Source of the DNA: Cellulomonas persica
GTDB lineage: Bacteria; Actinomycetota; Actinomycetes; Actinomycetales; Cellulomonadaceae
Direction: 5' to 3'
Assembly (NCBI RefSeq): GCF_007989825.1
Contig: NZ_BJUA01000010.1
Span: forward strand, 111,642-175,641
Length of the DNA stretch: 64,000 nt
The translations under genes were made by a program, and so were the position numbers. Of the stretch, positions 11,880-20,709 are shown in pieces. The notes beneath the pieces are model-generated. The model had not been told where the DNA came from and did not search any database. It saw only the letters and a program-made list of their open reading frames with translations. Numbering within the stretch: position 1 is the stretch's first letter; every line of letters begins with the position of its first letter.

Positions 11880-11885
11880 TAGCGT
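11880..11885 (+). promoter_or_regulatory. Candidate -10 box TAGCGT for the Ser/Thr kinase
   Basis: TAGCGT sits 8 nt before the ATG at 11894 with no ribosome site between, as in the other leaderless candidates of this window. Confidence 0.45.
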
Positions 11886-11893
11886 GACCTGGC

Positions 11894-13951
11894 ATGGAAC
11901 GGATCGGCCTGGCACCGGGGTCGCAGATCGGTGGGTACACGATCGTCGCGCCCCTGGGTTCCGGGGGCATGGGCACGGTCTACCGCGCGGTGGACGACGG
12001 CGGCACCGCGGTCGCGCTCAAGCTCCTGCACCCGCAGATCGGCGCGGACGCGCAGGGACGCGACCGGCTGCGGCGCGAGGTCGTCGCGCTGCAGCGCCTG
12101 CGGCACAAGGCGGTCGCGTCGGTGCTGGACGCCGAGGCGGACTCGACCGAGGCGTTCATCGTGACCGAGCTCGTCGCCGGGCCGAACCTCGAGGACCACG
12201 TCAGGGCCGTCGGACCGCTGCCGCCCGCCGAGCTGCACGCGCTCGCGGCCGGGCTGTTCGACGCGCTCGCGGCGGTGCACGGCGCGGGCGTGGTGCACCG
12301 CGACCTCAAGCCGACGAACGTGCTCATCACCGACGACGGACCGGTCCTCATCGACTTCGGGATCGCGCAGGCGGCGGGCGACGACGCCGCGCAGGTCACC
12401 TCGACGGGCCTCGTCGTGGGCACGCCGGGCTACCTGGCCCCCGAGCTGCTCGACGGTGCCGAGCCCTCGCCTGCGACCGACCTGTGGGGGCTGGCCGCGG
12501 TCCTCGCGTTCGCGGCGACCGGACGCCCGCCGTTCGGCACGCGCCCGCTGCAGGCGGTCCTGGCCCGCGCGCGCTCGGGTGAGGCGGACCTCGACGGCAT
12601 CGGCCCGCTCACCGCGGACGCGCTGCGGCGCGCCCTCGACCCGGACCCCGAGGCCCGCCTCGACGGCGACGACCTCGTCGCGGTCCTGTCGGTCGCCGCG
12701 GTCGACGGCGACCCGCTCGACGGCCCGGCGCCGACCGCGCAGACCGTGGCCTACCCGGTCGACGACGAGGACGACGAGGGCGACGACGAGGCCCCCGGGA
12801 CCGCGGGCGACGACGAGCCCGACGACGAGTCCGACGACGACGCGGTCGACGACGACCCCGACGAGGACGACCCCGACGAGGACGACCGCGACGAGGACGA
12901 CCGCGACGAGGACGACGCCGACGAAGACGGACCCGACGAGGACGATCTCGGCGACGGCGCCGGGGAGACGACCACGCTCACCGCGGCCGTCGTCGACAAC
13001 GCGGCCGCCAAGCCGGACGCCACGCGCGTCCTGCCCGCGCAGGGCACGCACGACGGCTCCACGCGCGTCATGCCCGTCGGCGCCGCGGCCGCCGCGGACT
13101 TCGACGCCGGCGCCTACGACGACCTCGACAACCCCGCCGACGTCGACCTCGACCTCGACGCCACGACGTCGACCCAGCACCTGGACCCCGACGGCTTCCG
13201 GCGCCCGGCCGCCGACGACGGTCCCGACGACGAGCTCGACGAGGACTGGGACGAGGGCGAGTGGGTCGACGAGGAGGGCGTCGAGTGGATCGAGGAGGAC
13301 CTCGACGCCTCCGAGGTCGTCCCGGAGGGCTCCGGCTACGTGCGCCCGCCCGCGGTGCGCCGCTGGGGCTCGTTGCTGGCGCTCGCGGCGCTGGTCGCCG
13401 CCGCGGCCGCGCTCGCGCCGGTGATCGTGCTGATCGTGCTCGTCGTCGTGCTGCTGCTCCTGCGCACGTTCGGCACGGCCGTGGAGGCGATGCACGCCCG
13501 GCGTGAGGTGCGCGGGGTGCGGCCCTCCGACGTCGCGCGGACCGTCGCGGCCACGCCCTGGTACCTGGTGCGCGCGGTCGTCGGGCTCGTGCCGTCGGTC
13601 GTCGTCGCGTCGTGCGCGACCCTGCTCGCCGGTGGCGCCGTCGCGTGGCTCGTGGACAACGGGACCTGGACGATCGGCGACCTGACCACCGGTGACGAGG
13701 TCGACGGCACGGCCGCGGCGATGGTGGCGGCGGGCCTCGTCCTCCTGTGGCTGGTCGTCGCGTGGTGGGGTCCCGCCTCCAGCATGACGCGCACCGGGGC
13801 CCGCCGGGCGCTCGCGGTGGTCGCCCCCGGCCGCCTCGGGGCACTCGTGCTCGTCGTCGTGTCCCTGGTGGGGGCGTTCGTCGTCGCCATGCTCGTCTCC
13901 AACGGCGCGGGCCTCGTGTGGGCGCCCGCACCCGTCCCGACGATCCCCTGA
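11894..13951 (+). CDS. Membrane-anchored eukaryotic-type Ser/Thr protein kinase
   Basis: 685 residues. Kinase domain at about 14-250: Gly loop [13 protein letters not shown] lysine in VALKLLH, catalytic loop [12 protein letters not shown] at the Mg site and [11 protein letters not shown] after the activation segment. Residues about 285-365 are extremely acidic, with repeated Asp/Glu units, followed by a second acidic stretch to about 480. The C-terminal 200 residues carry about five hydrophobic helices, so the kinase is cytoplasmic and tethered through its C-terminus. There is no PASTA domain, so it is not PknB. The target is unknown; the divergent trehalose operon and the downstream DsbA-like gene are neighbours without proven link. 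Confidence 0.88.
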   Translation: MERIGLAPGSQIGGYTIVAPLGSGGMGTVYRAVDDGGTAVALKLLHPQIGADAQGRDRLRREVVALQRLRHKAVASVLDAEADSTEAFIVTELVAGPNLEDHVRAVGPLPPAELHALAAGLFDALAAVHGAGVVHRDLKPTNVLITDDGPVLIDFGIAQAAGDDAAQVTSTGLVVGTPGYLAPELLDGAEPSPATDLWGLAAVLAFAATGRPPFGTRPLQAVLARARSGEADLDGIGPLTADALRRALDPDPEARLDGDDLVAVLSVAAVDGDPLDGPAPTAQTVAYPVDDEDDEGDDEAPGTAGDDEPDDESDDDAVDDDPDEDDPDEDDRDEDDRDEDDADEDGPDEDDLGDGAGETTTLTAAVVDNAAAKPDATRVLPAQGTHDGSTRVMPVGAAAAADFDAGAYDDLDNPADVDLDLDATTSTQHLDPDGFRRPAADDGPDDELDEDWDEGEWVDEEGVEWIEEDLDASEVVPEGSGYVRPPAVRRWGSLLALAALVAAAAALAPVIVLIVLVVVLLLLRTFGTAVEAMHARREVRGVRPSDVARTVAATPWYLVRAVVGLVPSVVVASCATLLAGGAVAWLVDNGTWTIGDLTTGDEVDGTAAAMVAAGLVLLWLVVAWWGPASSMTRTGARRALAVVAPGRLGALVLVVVSLVGAFVVAMLVSNGAGLVWAPAPVPTIP

Positions 13952-13958
13952 GCCGGGC

Positions 13959-13981
13959 CGCCGCCGACCGGCACGGCGGCG
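13959..13981 (+). terminator. Hairpin after the kinase gene
   Basis: Perfect 8-bp stem CGCCGCCG/CGGCGGCG with a 7-nt loop, starting 8 nt after the kinase stop. There is no T-run, as is usual in this genome. Confidence 0.45.
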
Positions 13982-14081
13982 ACTGACACGGTTGGTTCAC
14001 GCGCTCGCCGGCCACGGGCGCTCCCGGTGCACGGCAACGCCCCGTACCCTGTGCCCTGTCGTCCACGACCGAGGAGAGACC

Positions 14082-15011
14082 GTGCCCACGAACGACCCGA
14101 AGCCGACCAAGGCGCAGCGCCGCGACGAGGCGCGTGCCAAGGCGCTGCAGATGCGGCAGCAGCAGGAACGCAAGGCCAAGCGGACCAAGCTCCTGAGCGC
14201 CGGCCTGCTGCTGCTCGTCATCATCGCCGTCGCGGTCGTCGTCGGCATCACGATCAAGGGCAACGCCGACCGCGAGGCCCGTTACGGCTCGGTCGTCTAC
14301 GGCGGCTCGTCGTCGCAGGTCGTCGCGCCGCTGCTGGAGGACGTGACCGCGCCGTCCACCGCGAACGACAAGGGCGGCATCCCGATCAGCGCCGCAGGCG
14401 TGGGCAAGAGCAACCCCGACGACGTCAACGTGACGATCTACTTCGACTTCATGTGCCCCTACTGCGGCATGTTCGACGCCGCGAACGCCGCGGACCTCGT
14501 CGCGCTGGCCGCCGAGGACGGCGTGACGATCGAGTACCGCCCCATCTCGTTCCTCGACTCGCAGTCGAAGGGCACGTCGTACTCGACGCGTGCCGCCAAC
14601 GCCGCCGCGATCGTCGCCGACAAGGCGCCCGAGCAGTTCGCCGCGTTCGTCACGGCGATGTTCGAGAACCAGCCCAAGGAGGGCACCGCGGGCCCGACCG
14701 ACGAGGAGATCGCGGACATCGCGGTCGAGGTCGGCGTCCCGCAGGACGTCGCCGACACGTTCGACGACACCGTCGACGGCACGTACGAGGTCGGCGAGGA
14801 GAAGGAGCAGCGCACGGGCACGTGGCGCACCTTCGCCGAGTGGGTCTCCGCCGCGACGCACCAGATGCAGCTCGACCGGGGCAAGGTCGGCACGCCGACC
14901 GTCACGATCGACGGTGAGGACTGGCCGGGCGCCGAGGGCGACAACAGCCTGCTCTACCAGCAGGGTCCGCTGAAGGAGGCCGTCGAGGCCGCCGTCGCCG
15001 CCAAGGGCTGA
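14082..15011 (+). CDS. Membrane-anchored DsbA-like thioredoxin-fold protein
   Basis: 309 residues. A highly charged cytoplasmic N-terminus (1-42) precedes one membrane helix (about 43-65). The extracytoplasmic thioredoxin-fold domain contains the CPYC redox motif in FDFMCPYCGMF (about residues 122-132) and the cis-proline region VGTPTVTIDG near the end. It resembles the actinobacterial DsbA/BdbD-like oxidoreductases that form disulfides in exported proteins. Several exported proteins encoded downstream carry cysteine pairs, so they are possible clients (inference). GTG start with GAGGAG 7 nt upstream, and a likely -10 TACCCT at about 14045. Confidence 0.87.
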   Translation: MPTNDPKPTKAQRRDEARAKALQMRQQQERKAKRTKLLSAGLLLLVIIAVAVVVGITIKGNADREARYGSVVYGGSSSQVVAPLLEDVTAPSTANDKGGIPISAAGVGKSNPDDVNVTIYFDFMCPYCGMFDAANAADLVALAAEDGVTIEYRPISFLDSQSKGTSYSTRAANAAAIVADKAPEQFAAFVTAMFENQPKEGTAGPTDEEIADIAVEVGVPQDVADTFDDTVDGTYEVGEEKEQRTGTWRTFAEWVSAATHQMQLDRGKVGTPTVTIDGEDWPGAEGDNSLLYQQGPLKEAVEAAVAAKG

Positions 15012-15026
15012 CGGACCCGCACCAGC

Positions 15027-15088
15027 ACGACGAACGGGCCCGGCTCGGGTCGCTCCACGGAGCGGCTCGGACCGGGCCCGTTCGTCGT
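15027..15088. terminator. Strong bidirectional hairpin between the DsbA-like gene and tRNA-Thr
   Basis: A perfect 17-bp inverted repeat (15027-15043 with 15072-15088) encloses a loop that itself folds. It lies between the stop of the DsbA-like gene on + and the 3' end of the tRNA on -, so it can serve both. The right arm ends in the same CCCGTTCGTCGTCC found after groEL. Confidence 0.75.
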
Positions 15089-15110
15089 CCGCCGCGACCG
15101 GCGGGAGGGG

Positions 15111-15184
15111 AGCCCCCTATCGGATTCGAACCGATGACCCCCTGTTTACAAGACAGGTGCTCTGGCCAGCTGAGCTAAGGAGGC
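15111..15184 (-). tRNA. tRNA-Thr (anticodon UGU)
   Basis: 74 nt on the minus strand. The acceptor stem pairs GCCTCCT with AGGGGGC with one G-T pair, the discriminator is T, and the D-arm is TAGCTCAGC. The anticodon stem is CCTGT/ACAGG around the loop CTTGTAA, so the anticodon is TGT (Thr). The T-arm is ATCGG-TTCGAAT-CCGAT. CCA is not encoded. Confidence 0.95.
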
Positions 15185-15209
15185 GGGTCGGCCGACAGCC
15201 TACCGGTGC

Positions 15210-15881
15210 TCAGATGCCCGGGCCGGTCTCCTCGAGGAGCCTCAGGGCCGCGCTCACGCGGGGGTTCCGGGACGGGTCGGCGTCGATGCCGAGCGTCGCG
15301 TAGAGCGCGTTGACGTGGTTCTGCACGGACTTCTCCGTGATGCCGAGGCGCTCGCCAATGCCCGCGTTCGACAGGCCCGAGGCCAGCAGGCGCAGCACCT
15401 CGTACTGGCGGTGCGTGAGCTGGGCGACGTCCGAGCCGGCGCGCGGCGTGATGCGCGCGAGCAGCTCGGGGTCGAGCACGGTCTCGCGGACGGCCGCCGA
15501 CCGCACCGCGGAGACGAGCAGCTCCTCGCTCGTCGAGCTGTTCTTCGACAGGTAGCCCCAGCCCTCGGCGACGTCCGACGGCAGGTCGAGCAGCAGGTCC
15601 ATCGCGTCGTGCGCGGACAGCAGCAGGATGCCGAGCTCGGGCTGCTGGCGGCGCAGCGTCACGCCCAGGGCGATGCCGTTGCCGTCGGGCAGGTCGATGT
15701 CGAGCAGCGCGACGTGGGCCGCCCCTGGCCGCAGCGCCCGGCGGGCGTCGCTGACGGTCCCGACGGACACGACGACCTGCAGGCCCTCGGTCTGGCCCAG
15801 CGTCCGCTCGAGCATCGAGCGGAAGAGCGGCTGGTCCTCGACGACCGCCACGCGGATCACGTCCTGGATGGGAGTGCTCAT
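15210..15881 (-). CDS. LuxR/NarL-family response regulator
   Basis: 223 residues. Receiver domain at about 8-125, with the acidic pocket in VVEDQPLF, the phospho-acceptor Asp in VALLDIDLPDGNG (about 57-59) and a Lys in YLSKNSS. The C-terminal NarL-type helix-turn-helix includes LTHRQYEVLRLLASGLSNAGIGERLGITEKSVQNHV. It is divergent from the adjacent histidine kinase, sharing a 116-bp promoter region, so the two very probably form a two-component pair. GATACT lies 7 nt before the ATG and may be its -10. The target genes are not known, but the exported-protein locus beyond the kinase is an obvious candidate. Confidence 0.9.
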   Translation of the reverse strand: MSTPIQDVIRVAVVEDQPLFRSMLERTLGQTEGLQVVVSVGTVSDARRALRPGAAHVALLDIDLPDGNGIALGVTLRRQQPELGILLLSAHDAMDLLLDLPSDVAEGWGYLSKNSSTSEELLVSAVRSAAVRETVLDPELLARITPRAGSDVAQLTHRQYEVLRLLASGLSNAGIGERLGITEKSVQNHVNALYATLGIDADPSRNPRVSAALRLLEETGPGI

Positions 15882-15997
15882 CGGGTTCAGTATCGTCTGC
15901 GACGACCCGTGACGCGGTCAGGACACAGCGGTCGGACACAGTGGTCCGAACTGGTCGGGACCTCAGGCAGCACGACACGGGCCGGGCAGGAGCGGAC

Positions 15998-17140
15998 ATG
16001 ATCGAGGCGACGCGCGATGCGGTGCGGCCACGTGACGACGCCGAGAACCGCCGTGTGCTGCTGCGGCTGTCGGGGATCGTCGCGCTGGGCTACGGCCTGG
16101 GTGCCTCGATGCAGTCCGCGTACATCTACTCGCGGTACGTCCCCGACTGGTCCGGGGTGAGCGTCTGGTCGCGGATCCTGGCGAACCTCGTCGCGGTCGT
16201 CGTGCTCGTCGCCGTGCTGTGGGCGCTGCGCGTGTACCGGTGGCCGACGAGGCCCCGCCTGCTCGTGGGCGTGCTCGTCTCGTCCGGGATCGCGGCCGTG
16301 TGCCGCGTCGAGGCGCAGATGCTGCTCGGGGTGTACGACGAGCCCGACGGCCTGACGATCGAGACCGAGCTCGTCGCGGGCCTGGTCATCGCCGGCATCT
16401 CGGCGGGGATCGGCGCATGGGGGCTGGTGTCGCGTCGGCGCGTGCGCGCCGAGCTGCGCCGGGCTGAGCGTGAGGCGGTCGAGGTCGAGCACCTGCTGGA
16501 GGCGCTCGAGGCCGAGGAGGTCCGGGTGCGCCGCGAGGTCGCCGAGGGGCTGCACGGCACGCTGCAGGGCAAGCTCGTCGTCGTCGACGCGCACCTCACG
16601 GACGTCATCGCGCGGCTGCGGGACGGCGGCGGCCCGCACGACGACGTCGCGGCGCTCGAGTGGGTGCAGCACGAGCTCGACGTCGTGCGCGAGCTCGACG
16701 TGCGGCAGATGAGCCGGCTGCTCTACCCGGAGCGGCTCGAGCTGGGCCTGGTGCCTGCGGTCCGGGCGCTCGTCGGACGCCTGCCCATGACGATCGCGAG
16801 CAAGCTCGTCGTCGCGCCGCAGGTGCGCGAGGTCGACGACCCCGTGCTCGGGTCGCTGACGACCGCGCAGCGGCTGCTGGCGGTCCGCGTCGTCGAGGAG
16901 GGCGTGACGAACGCGCTGAAGTTCGGGCCGCCGTCGAAGATCGTCGTCGAGCTCGACGTGGTGAACGGTGAGCTCGTCGTCGCGGTGGAGAACGACGGCC
17001 AGCCGCTCGACCCGACGCACGCCGACCCGGACGGCGGGACGGCGCGGCTCGCGAGCCGGCTGCACCTGGTCCGCGGGACCGTGACGCTCGAGCCGCTGCG
17101 GCCCAAGGGCGTGCGGCTCGAGGCTCGTCTGCCGCTCTGA
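15998..17140 (+). CDS. Membrane sensor histidine kinase (HisKA_3-like)
   Basis: 380 residues. Four or five membrane helices fill residues about 25-150. A coiled coil rich in Glu/Arg (about 155-185) follows, then a dimerisation/phospho-acceptor helix with His in VAEGLHGTLQGKLVVVDAHL (split here as EGLHGTLQG). The ATPase domain is short: N-box VVEEGVTNALKFG and the nucleotide loop VENDGQPLDP. It is divergent from the NarL-type regulator. The ATG has AGGAGCGG just upstream. The small extracellular loops suggest sensing within or near the membrane. Confidence 0.85.
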   Translation: MIEATRDAVRPRDDAENRRVLLRLSGIVALGYGLGASMQSAYIYSRYVPDWSGVSVWSRILANLVAVVVLVAVLWALRVYRWPTRPRLLVGVLVSSGIAAVCRVEAQMLLGVYDEPDGLTIETELVAGLVIAGISAGIGAWGLVSRRRVRAELRRAEREAVEVEHLLEALEAEEVRVRREVAEGLHGTLQGKLVVVDAHLTDVIARLRDGGGPHDDVAALEWVQHELDVVRELDVRQMSRLLYPERLELGLVPAVRALVGRLPMTIASKLVVAPQVREVDDPVLGSLTTAQRLLAVRVVEEGVTNALKFGPPSKIVVELDVVNGELVVAVENDGQPLDPTHADPDGGTARLASRLHLVRGTVTLEPLRPKGVRLEARLPL

Positions 17141-17394
17141 CGCCCCGCTCGCGACGCGGGACGCACCGCCGCGCGCGCGTCCGGCGCGGTCCGATTTCGG
17201 CAGAGCGTCCTGGTTCCGGGATGACCACTGTCGAGTGAATCACGTCGGCATTTCGGACACCCTGGGTGGCAGCACCCAGCCCGCTGACCTGCGTGTTTCC
17301 GATGACTCCTATGTTCGCCGACGGTCCTTCCCCCAGGGCCACCGCGAGCTGGCCCTCGGAGCGAGGGTTGCGATCTTCGTCGAGGAGTTCCCCC
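17141..17394 (+). promoter_or_regulatory. 254-nt leader region of the first exported-protein locus
   Basis: No supported gene. It holds a CTGGGTG-GCAG-CACCCAG hairpin at about 17262-17279 and a second pairing AGGGCCA/TGGCCCT at about 17334-17358, 35-60 nt before the next start. A promoter for the exported-protein genes should lie here. I do not recognise a known riboswitch. Confidence 0.35.
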
Positions 17395-17829
17395 ATGAGC
17401 AAGAAGAACAGCCGCCGCAAGGTCATGGCCGTCGGTCTGGCGATCGTCGGCGTCGCCGGCCTGTCCCTGGCGTCCGCGTCGCAGCTGAACCTCAGCTGGA
17501 CCGGCAACTTCCAGACGGGCTCGGTCGAGGTCGACGCGAGCTGCCAGCCGACCGGCAGCCCGATCACGACCGCGTTCTCGACGCCGTCGTTCGACGGCAC
17601 TGTCACCTCGCCCTGGAAGGTCGCGAACGTGACCTTCTCCGGCGTCGACGCCGAGTGCGCCGGCAAGAAGTACGAGGCCGCCTACAAGCTGGCCACCGGC
17701 GACTGGGTCAAGCTGACGGGTGCGTCCGCGCCGTCGGTCGGCGCGGCGGGTGGCACGCTCACCGTCGCGCTGCCGACCGGTGTCGCGCCCGACACCATCG
17801 CCCAGTTCGCGCTGTCGATCTACGGCTGA
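17395..17829 (+). CDS. Small exported protein with SipW-type leader (locus A)
   Basis: 144 residues. The N-terminus is SKKNSRRK, then one hydrophobic helix (about 10-26) and LASASQLNLSW, followed by NFQTGSVEVDASC. The pattern hydrophobic helix - small residues - beta strand - TGS/TAGT is that of SipW-processed proteins such as TasA and camelysin (family knowledge). The mature part is beta-rich and has two cysteines about 50 residues apart, which could form a disulfide. The ATG follows CGAGGAG by 8 nt. It sits 10 nt upstream of a SipW-like peptidase, which is its likely processing enzyme. Function unknown; fibre or surface protein is the leading guess. Confidence 0.75.
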   Translation: MSKKNSRRKVMAVGLAIVGVAGLSLASASQLNLSWTGNFQTGSVEVDASCQPTGSPITTAFSTPSFDGTVTSPWKVANVTFSGVDAECAGKKYEAAYKLATGDWVKLTGASAPSVGAAGGTLTVALPTGVAPDTIAQFALSIYG

Positions 17830-17839
17830 CGCAGCGCAC

Positions 17840-18508
17840 ATGCTCGACCGGCAGGAGCCCGCAGCGCCCGACGCGCCTCTCGCGCGTCGGGCGCTGCGCG
17901 CGCTCCCGTCGGTCCTGTTCTACGTGGCGGCAGCGGTCGTCGCGTGGTTCATCTGGCCGACGAGCCTCGGCGGCTGCACCACGCTGACGCTCGTCTCCGG
18001 CCACTCGATGGAGCCGACGTACGTCACCGGCGACATCGTCGTCGCGCGCTGCGGCGAGCCCCAGGTGGGCGACGTGATCGTCTACGCGCCCGACGAGGTC
18101 GAGGGCAACGCGCGCATCATCCACCGCATCGTCGGCGAGTCCGAGGGCGGCTGGGTCATGCAGGGTGACAACAACGAGTTCCTGGACCCGTTCGAGCCGT
18201 CGGGCGACGAGGTGCTGGGCGTCGCGCGCGTGCACATCCCGAAGGTCGGTCTCGTCGTGCGGACCTTCTCGAACGCGTGGGTGTGGATCGCGATCATCGC
18301 GCTCGCGCTCGCGCTGCTGGTCTGGCCCTCGCGGGACGACGACGAGGACGAGTCCGACGACGAGTCCGACGAGCGTGAGTCCGACGAGCGTGAGCCCGAC
18401 GAACGCGAGTCCGACGACCGCGAGTCCGCCGACGTCGGGTCCCGCGACGACCAGGTCGGCCTGCCGCTGGCCGCCGAGCCCGAGCCCGAGCTCGAGCCGA
18501 CGGCATGA
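17840..18508 (+). CDS. SipW-like signal peptidase I with acidic cytoplasmic tail
   Basis: 222 residues. One N-terminal membrane helix, then the catalytic serine at residue 56 in SGHSMEPTY. His95 in ARIIHRIVG replaces the lysine of ordinary bacterial signal peptidases, the hallmark of the archaeal/ER/SipW type. MQGDNNEFLDP supplies the conserved acidic box. A second membrane helix (about 147-163) is followed by a very acidic tail with five-residue Ser-Asp-Glu-Arg-Glu-like repeats (about 167-205). Such a tail is not part of the catalytic family. It is flanked by two exported proteins and overlaps the next gene (ATGA), so it is dedicated to this locus. Confidence 0.88.
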   Translation: MLDRQEPAAPDAPLARRALRALPSVLFYVAAAVVAWFIWPTSLGGCTTLTLVSGHSMEPTYVTGDIVVARCGEPQVGDVIVYAPDEVEGNARIIHRIVGESEGGWVMQGDNNEFLDPFEPSGDEVLGVARVHIPKVGLVVRTFSNAWVWIAIIALALALLVWPSRDDDEDESDDESDERESDEREPDERESDDRESADVGSRDDQVGLPLAAEPEPELEPTA

Positions 18509-19401
18509 CCGCCTCGCCCTGCGCCTCGTCGCCCCGCGCGCTGTCGAGCGCCTCGCGGGGCGCACGTCTGCGTCGCCGGGCCGCGGCGGCGCTCGTCGTC
18601 GTGCTGGGCGTCGTGCTGCTCACGACGAGCGCGGCGCACGCCGCGAGCCTGAGCCTCACCGCCCCCACGCGCGCGTTCACGACGACCAAGGCCCGCTGCA
18701 CGAGCGGCCCGGTCACGGTCACGCCCACGGGCACGCCGACCGCGGGGCAGTACACGCAGGTCCGCGTCTCGGGCATCACCGGGACGTGCGCGACGGGCGC
18801 GGTGCGCGTCGCGACGGGGATCGGGTCCACGTGGGTGCAGTCGTTCGTCTCGACGTCGACGACGAGCGTGAGCGCGGGTCAGCTCACCGCGACCGGCGCC
18901 GCGTTCACGCCGCCGGCGACGGCCTCCGGCCGGGCGTTCGTCGTCCTGGATGGCTGGCCGGTCCCCGCGACCTGGACGTTCACGCCGCCGGCGCTCCCGG
19001 CGCTGTCCTGCCAGACGTTCGACCAGAGCGGCAACCCGCTGACGACCCCGTGCACGGCCGTCATCACCGGCGGCTCGGAGTGGGGTAACCCGCTCAACAC
19101 GTTCTACCGGGGCATCCGGGTCACGACGACGTCGACGACGCCCGTGCGCTGGCGCGTCACGATCACCTTCACGGACACGTCGGTGTTCCCGTTCGTCCCG
19201 CAGCGGATCTCCGAGGGCAGCGGCGGCGACGCGCAGCTCGTCGCGGCTGGGTCGACCTGCACGCCCACGCCGGTCGTGGTGATGACCGGCAACCCGTCGC
19301 ACGGTCAGCTCAACGTGTCCGCCAACAACCCCGCGCAGTTCCAGATCGCGGGGACGCGCAACGGCGCGTCGTACGGCACCGTCGTCCTGAACTGCGCCTG
19401 A
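18505..19401 (+). CDS. Secreted protein of unknown function (locus A)
   Basis: 298 residues. A Sec signal peptide with Arg-rich n-region, hydrophobic core (about 25-43) and a cleavage site after SAAHA at about residue 48. The mature part is Thr/Ser/Val-rich and looks all-beta. It has six or so cysteines (KARCTSG, GTCATG, LSCQTF, TTPCTA, STCTP and the C-terminal NCA), which suggests disulfides. No enzyme motif is visible. The ATG overlaps the signal peptidase stop, so it is in the same operon. It may be a structural partner of the 144-residue exported protein. Its leader looks like an ordinary Sec peptide rather than a SipW type. Confidence 0.72.
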   Translation: MTASPCASSPRALSSASRGARLRRRAAAALVVVLGVVLLTTSAAHAASLSLTAPTRAFTTTKARCTSGPVTVTPTGTPTAGQYTQVRVSGITGTCATGAVRVATGIGSTWVQSFVSTSTTSVSAGQLTATGAAFTPPATASGRAFVVLDGWPVPATWTFTPPALPALSCQTFDQSGNPLTTPCTAVITGGSEWGNPLNTFYRGIRVTTTSTTPVRWRVTITFTDTSVFPFVPQRISEGSGGDAQLVAAGSTCTPTPVVVMTGNPSHGQLNVSANNPAQFQIAGTRNGASYGTVVLNCA

Positions 19402-19409
19402 GTCCGCGT

Positions 19410-19432
19410 CGCGGCCGCCTCGCGCGGCCGCG
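19410..19432. terminator. Hairpin between convergent locus A and the GDSL hydrolase
   Basis: Perfect 9-bp stem CGCGGCCGC/GCGGCCGCG with a 5-nt loop, right after the stop of the secreted-protein gene and downstream of the convergent hydrolase gene. Confidence 0.55.
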
Positions 19433-19463
19433 GTTCAGGCCTCGATGACGGTTCAGGCCTCGA
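19432..19463. repeat. 14-bp direct repeat spanning the end of the GDSL gene
   Basis: GGTTCAGGCCTCGA occurs at 19432-19445 and 19450-19463. The second copy contains the stop codon and last codons of the hydrolase, so the first is a downstream duplicate of its 3' end. Confidence 0.6.
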
Positions 19464-20286
19464 CGACCGGCTCCGGGACGGGGCGCTTGGGCCGGCGCGT
19501 GTCGCCCGACGAGCGGCCGCGCAGCCGACGCGTGGCCCACGGGTAGACGTGGTCCCGCGCCCAGCGCGCGTCGCCCCGCAGCTGCTCGAGGCGCGGCGTG
19601 GGCGGCTGGGGCGCGAGCGGGTCGTCCCACGCCTCGTCGTCCGGGGGAAGACCCAGCCCGACGAGCGCCGCCTGCGCGACACGGGCGTGACCCTCGGTGG
19701 TGAGGTGGATGCGGTCGTCGGCCCACATCCGCCAGTCGCGCACCGAGCGCATGCCCCACAGGTCGAGGACGTGCGCGTCGTGGCGGCGGGCGATGGACCA
19801 GATGTGCGCGTTGTAGGTCGCGACGCGGGCGCGCGTCACGCGGATCAGGCGCCCGCTGTCGACGGTGTCGACGCCCGTGCCCAGGAGCACGTCGATGCCC
19901 GCGGCGCGCAGCCGCACGACCGCGGACTCGAGCTGACGAGCGAGGTCGTCGACGTCCGCGGACGGCCGCAGGATGTCGTTGCCGCCGCCGATGAGGCTCA
20001 CGAGATCCGGCCGCAGGCCGATCGCGGCGGGCACCTGGTCGGCGAGGATCGGGCGCAGCAGGCGCCCGCGGATCGCGAGGTTCGCGTACTCGAGGGGCGG
20101 CTCGCCGGCCGCCACGCGCCGCGCCGAGAGGCGTGCGGCCAGGACGTCCGCCCAGCCGCGCAGCGGGACGTCGGGCTGGTCCGGGCCGGCCACGCCGTCG
20201 GGGGAGTCCCACAGGCCCTCGGTGAACGAGTCGCCGAGGGCGACATAGCGGCTCCAACGCACGGTTCGCTCCAGCACGCCCGCCAT
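19453..20286 (-). CDS. SGNH/GDSL-family hydrolase
   Basis: 277 residues. Block I is YVALGDSFTEG (about 11-21) with the nucleophile Ser, block III is LIGGGNDILR, and block V is DDRIHLTTEGH with the catalytic Asp and His. These are the SGNH esterase/lipase signatures. There is no signal peptide, so it is cytoplasmic. The ATG at 20286 puts the GDS motif at the usual distance from the N-terminus; an upstream extension to 20340 is Gly/Arg-rich and unconvincing. The substrate is unknown (lysophospholipid, acetylated sugar or thioester are all possible). It separates the two signal-peptidase loci on the opposite strand. Confidence 0.87.
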   Translation of the reverse strand: MAGVLERTVRWSRYVALGDSFTEGLWDSPDGVAGPDQPDVPLRGWADVLAARLSARRVAAGEPPLEYANLAIRGRLLRPILADQVPAAIGLRPDLVSLIGGGNDILRPSADVDDLARQLESAVVRLRAAGIDVLLGTGVDTVDSGRLIRVTRARVATYNAHIWSIARRHDAHVLDLWGMRSVRDWRMWADDRIHLTTEGHARVAQAALVGLGLPPDDEAWDDPLAPQPPTPRLEQLRGDARWARDHVYPWATRRLRGRSSGDTRRPKRPVPEPVVEA

Positions 20287-20395
20287 TGTGCCGCGCGCCC
20301 GCCGCCCGCGTGACCCGCCCCCGCACTCGACCTGGCCCACCCGCCCCCCGGGACCGCGGCGCCCGGCGCTCCCCGCCCGGCGTTCCCTGGCCGCT

Positions 20396-20436
20396 GTGGG
20401 TGGGCTTCCGCTCGCTCATCGAGCGCAACCCCACCC
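20396..20436. repeat. REP-like palindromic repeat, copy 1
   Basis: 41 bp with outer arms GGGTGGG/CCCACCC and inner arms GCTCG/CGAGC. Nearly identical to the copies at 20455-20495 and 24586-24626. Confidence 0.75.
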
Positions 20437-20454
20437 GCACCGCGTGTGCCCCCT

Positions 20455-20495
20455 GTGGGTGGGGCTCCACTCGCTCACCGAGCGCAACCCCACCC
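20455..20495. repeat. REP-like palindromic repeat, copy 2
   Basis: 41 bp, 59 bp downstream of copy 1 and in the same orientation. It differs from copy 1 at a few bases, mostly in the central loop. Confidence 0.75.
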
Positions 20496-20709
20496 GGACC
20501 GCAGGCGCCGTCTCGCGATGCCCCGATCCGGGCGGTGGCCCGGGCGTGGTGAAGGAGATGGTCAGGAAAGGGGCAGGAGATCGTCATGTGACGGTCAGGA
20601 GATGGGGGCGAACTGTGGAGATCGCGCGCGAAGTCGGACGCGTGTCCAGTTCGGGACGCAAGGCCCACGAATCGGGCGCATCGCGCGCTGACCCTTTTCT
20701 CGCACGTGA

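Noticed and set aside
11664..11915. N-terminal extension of OtsA to 11915
   Set aside because: The extension is Arg/Pro/Gly-rich and crosses the divergent promoter. The GTG at 11663 has a good ribosome site and correct distance to the first motif.
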